This document shows positions 60,517-61,767 of a stretch of DNA of 61,767 nucleotides, in pieces. The notes beneath the pieces were generated by a model. That model searched no databases. It had not been told where the DNA came from and saw nothing but the letters and a program-made list of their open reading frames with translations. The stretch is from Suilimivivens sp964507235 (lineage in GTDB: Bacteria; Bacillota; Clostridia; Lachnospirales; Lachnospiraceae). Location of the stretch: assembly GCA_964507235.1 (NCBI GenBank), contig CAZDPE010000003.1, positions 1 to 61,767 of the forward strand. The letters run 5' to 3'. How positions within the stretch are numbered: position 1 is the stretch's first letter; every line of letters starts with the position of its first letter. The position numbers and the translations under genes are program-made.

Positions 60517-61767
60517 ATGAGTAAAATAATTGGTATTGACTTAGGAACAACAAACAGCTGCGTTGCAGTTATGGAAGGCGGTAAGCCCACAGTTATCGCG
60601 AATACAGAAGGAGCAAGAACAACACCCTCTGTTGTGGCGTTCACTAAAACGGGAGAAAGATTAATCGGCGAGCCTGCAAAACGTCAGGCAGTAACCAATG
60701 CAGAAAAGACAATCGCATCCATCAAGAGAGATATGGGTACAGACAGAGGACGTACCATTGACGGAAAGAAATATTCACCTCAGCAGATTTCCGCTATGAT
60801 TCTTCAGAAGTTAAAAGCTGATGCAGAAAGCTATCTTGGTGAAAAGGTAACAGAAGCAGTTATCACGGTTCCTGCTTACTTCAACGACGCACAGCGTCAG
60901 GCAACCAAAGATGCAGGTAAGATTGCAGGACTTGACGTAAAGCGTATTATCAATGAGCCTACAGCAGCAGCTCTTGCTTATGGTCTTGATAATGAAAAAG
61001 AACAGAAAATTATGGTATACGACCTGGGCGGCGGTACCTTTGATGTTTCTATTATTGAAATTGGTGACGGTGTCATTGAGGTATTGTCAACTAATGGTGA
61101 TACACGCCTTGGCGGTGATGATTTTGACCAGAAGCTGATTGACTGGATGGTAAGTGAATTCAAGAATGCAAACGGCATTGACCTGTCCCAGGATAAAATG
61201 GCCCTTCAGAGATTGAAGGAAGCTGCTGAAAAAGCAAAGAAGGAACTTTCCAGTGCAACTACCACTAATATTAACCTTCCCTTTATCAGCATGAATGCCA
61301 GCGGTCCTCTTCACTTTGATATGAGCCTTTCCAGAGCAAAATTTGATGAATTAACGCATGATTTGATAGAAAAGACTGTTATCCCGGTACAGAATGCAAT
61401 GAAGGATGCAGGCCTTACCAATGCAGATTTGGGCCAGGTACTCCTTGTAGGCGGTTCCACACGTATTCCTGCCGTACAGGATAAGGTAAGACAATTAACA
61501 GGTAAAGAGCCCAGCAAGAGCCTTAACCCTGATGAGTGTGTGGCACTTGGAGCCTCCATTCAGGGCGGTAAGCTGGCAGGCGATGCCGGTGCAGGCGAAA
61601 TCCTTCTTCTGGATGTTACACCGTTGTCACTGTCTATTGAAACAATGGGTGGTATTGCAACCAGGCTGATTGAAAGAAATACAACGATACCTACTAAGAA
61701 GAGTCAGATTTTCTCTACAGCAGCAGACAATCAGACAGCCGTTGACATCAATGTAGTACAGGGTGAA
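60517..61767 (+). CDS. dnaK: molecular chaperone DnaK, 3-prime end outside the window
   Basis: 417 codons are present without a stop, about two thirds of the usual length of around 610-620 residues; the frame simply runs off the window. The whole ATPase domain is there: IGIDLGTTNSCVAVMEGG, PAYFNDAQRQATKDAG, VYDLGGGTFDVSIIEIG, VGGSTRIPAVQ, then the linker and the start of the substrate-binding domain (LLLDVTPLSLSIETMGG). The Gram-positive form lacks the loop found in E. coli DnaK. AGGAGG precedes the ATG at 60517. Last visible gene of the CIRCE-controlled operon. Confidence 0.97.
   Translation, partial: MSKIIGIDLGTTNSCVAVMEGGKPTVIANTEGARTTPSVVAFTKTGERLIGEPAKRQAVTNAEKTIASIKRDMGTDRGRTIDGKKYSPQQISAMILQKLKADAESYLGEKVTEAVITVPAYFNDAQRQATKDAGKIAGLDVKRIINEPTAAALAYGLDNEKEQKIMVYDLGGGTFDVSIIEIGDGVIEVLSTNGDTRLGGDDFDQKLIDWMVSEFKNANGIDLSQDKMALQRLKEAAEKAKKELSSATTTNINLPFISMNASGPLHFDMSLSRAKFDELTHDLIEKTVIPVQNAMKDAGLTNADLGQVLLVGGSTRIPAVQDKVRQLTGKEPSKSLNPDECVALGASIQGGKLAGDAGAGEILLLDVTPLSLSIETMGGIATRLIERNTTIPTKKSQIFSTAADNQTAVDINVVQGE

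Noticed and set aside
60517..61767. dnaK as a truncated gene
   Set aside because: It lacks a stop only because the window ends; the frame is intact to the last base.
1..61767. CRISPR arrays, prophage, rRNA or tRNA genes
   Set aside because: No spaced direct-repeat array, phage structural or integrase gene, or cloverleaf with CCA-type end was seen on reading the intergenic regions.

Overview
The window reads as chromosomal DNA of a gut-type member of the Lachnospiraceae (Clostridia, Firmicutes). The reasons are the mannan cluster with a paired GH130_1/GH130_2 and cellobiose 2-epimerase, a two-gene LacL/LacM-type beta-galactosidase, a ZTP riboswitch ahead of a split purH, a CIRCE-hrcA-grpE-dnaK operon, spmB, strong AGGAGG ribosome sites, moderate to low GC and genes packed into short operons. 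I cannot fix the genus from sequence alone. No phage, CRISPR array, rRNA, tRNA or complete insertion sequence was seen.

Layout. (1) 1-870: debris, with an antitoxin-like gene, a RelE-type toxin cut short and fused to foreign 3-prime sequence, and two hairpin terminators; then an spmB gene without spmA (871-1398). (2) 1435-18185: a carbohydrate locus. A leftward operon encodes a YesM-type kinase, a YesN-type regulator and a heparinase II/III-family enzyme. The divergent rightward operon encodes a lipoprotein solute-binding protein, two ABC permeases, a GH88 unsaturated uronyl hydrolase, a DUF2264 protein, a YesL-like membrane protein, a cytosolic discoidin-like protein and LacL/LacM. The likely diet is an unsaturated, uronate- and galactose-containing oligosaccharide, but the polymer cannot be named. 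(3) 18182-25813: AEC transporter, membrane-anchored Mrr-like nuclease, DUF885 protein, split transketolase plus rpe, a SEC-C methionine aminopeptidase and a small membrane protein. (4) 25840-27951: ZTP riboswitch with terminator, then a PurO-type IMP cyclohydrolase and a stand-alone AICAR transformylase. (5) 28030-34625: glycerol operon (GlpA-like dehydrogenase, FAD oxidoreductase fused to DUF1667, glpK), an unrecognised conserved-looking protein and a NUDIX hydrolase.

(6) 34692-54943: galactomannan region. Two GH36 alpha-galactosidases with a LacI regulator face an AraC regulator. Then come a solute-binding lipoprotein and two permeases, cellobiose 2-epimerase, mannosylglucose phosphorylase, mannooligosaccharide phosphorylase, a CE17-like acetyl esterase, a chemoreceptor, a GH2 pseudogene broken by a small palindromic element, and a GH1 glycosidase fused in frame to mannose-6-phosphate isomerase. 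Together these could import, deacetylate, de-galactosylate, epimerise and phosphorolyse short mannan oligosaccharides. No extracellular mannanase or phosphomannomutase is present in the window. (7) 54971-61767: aminotransferase, patatin-like protein, uppP, a Lys/Ala-rich DUF6465-like protein, and the heat-shock operon hrcA-grpE-dnaK, with dnaK running off the end.

The most unusual items are the GH1-ManA fusion, a palindromic repeat present twice (inside the 5-prime end of the heparinase reading frame and just ahead of the transketolase), the small MITE/REP-like element inside the GH2 pseudogene, a 12-bp stem that could mask the ribosome site of the first GH36 gene on read-through transcripts, and the uncharacterised uronate locus as a whole.
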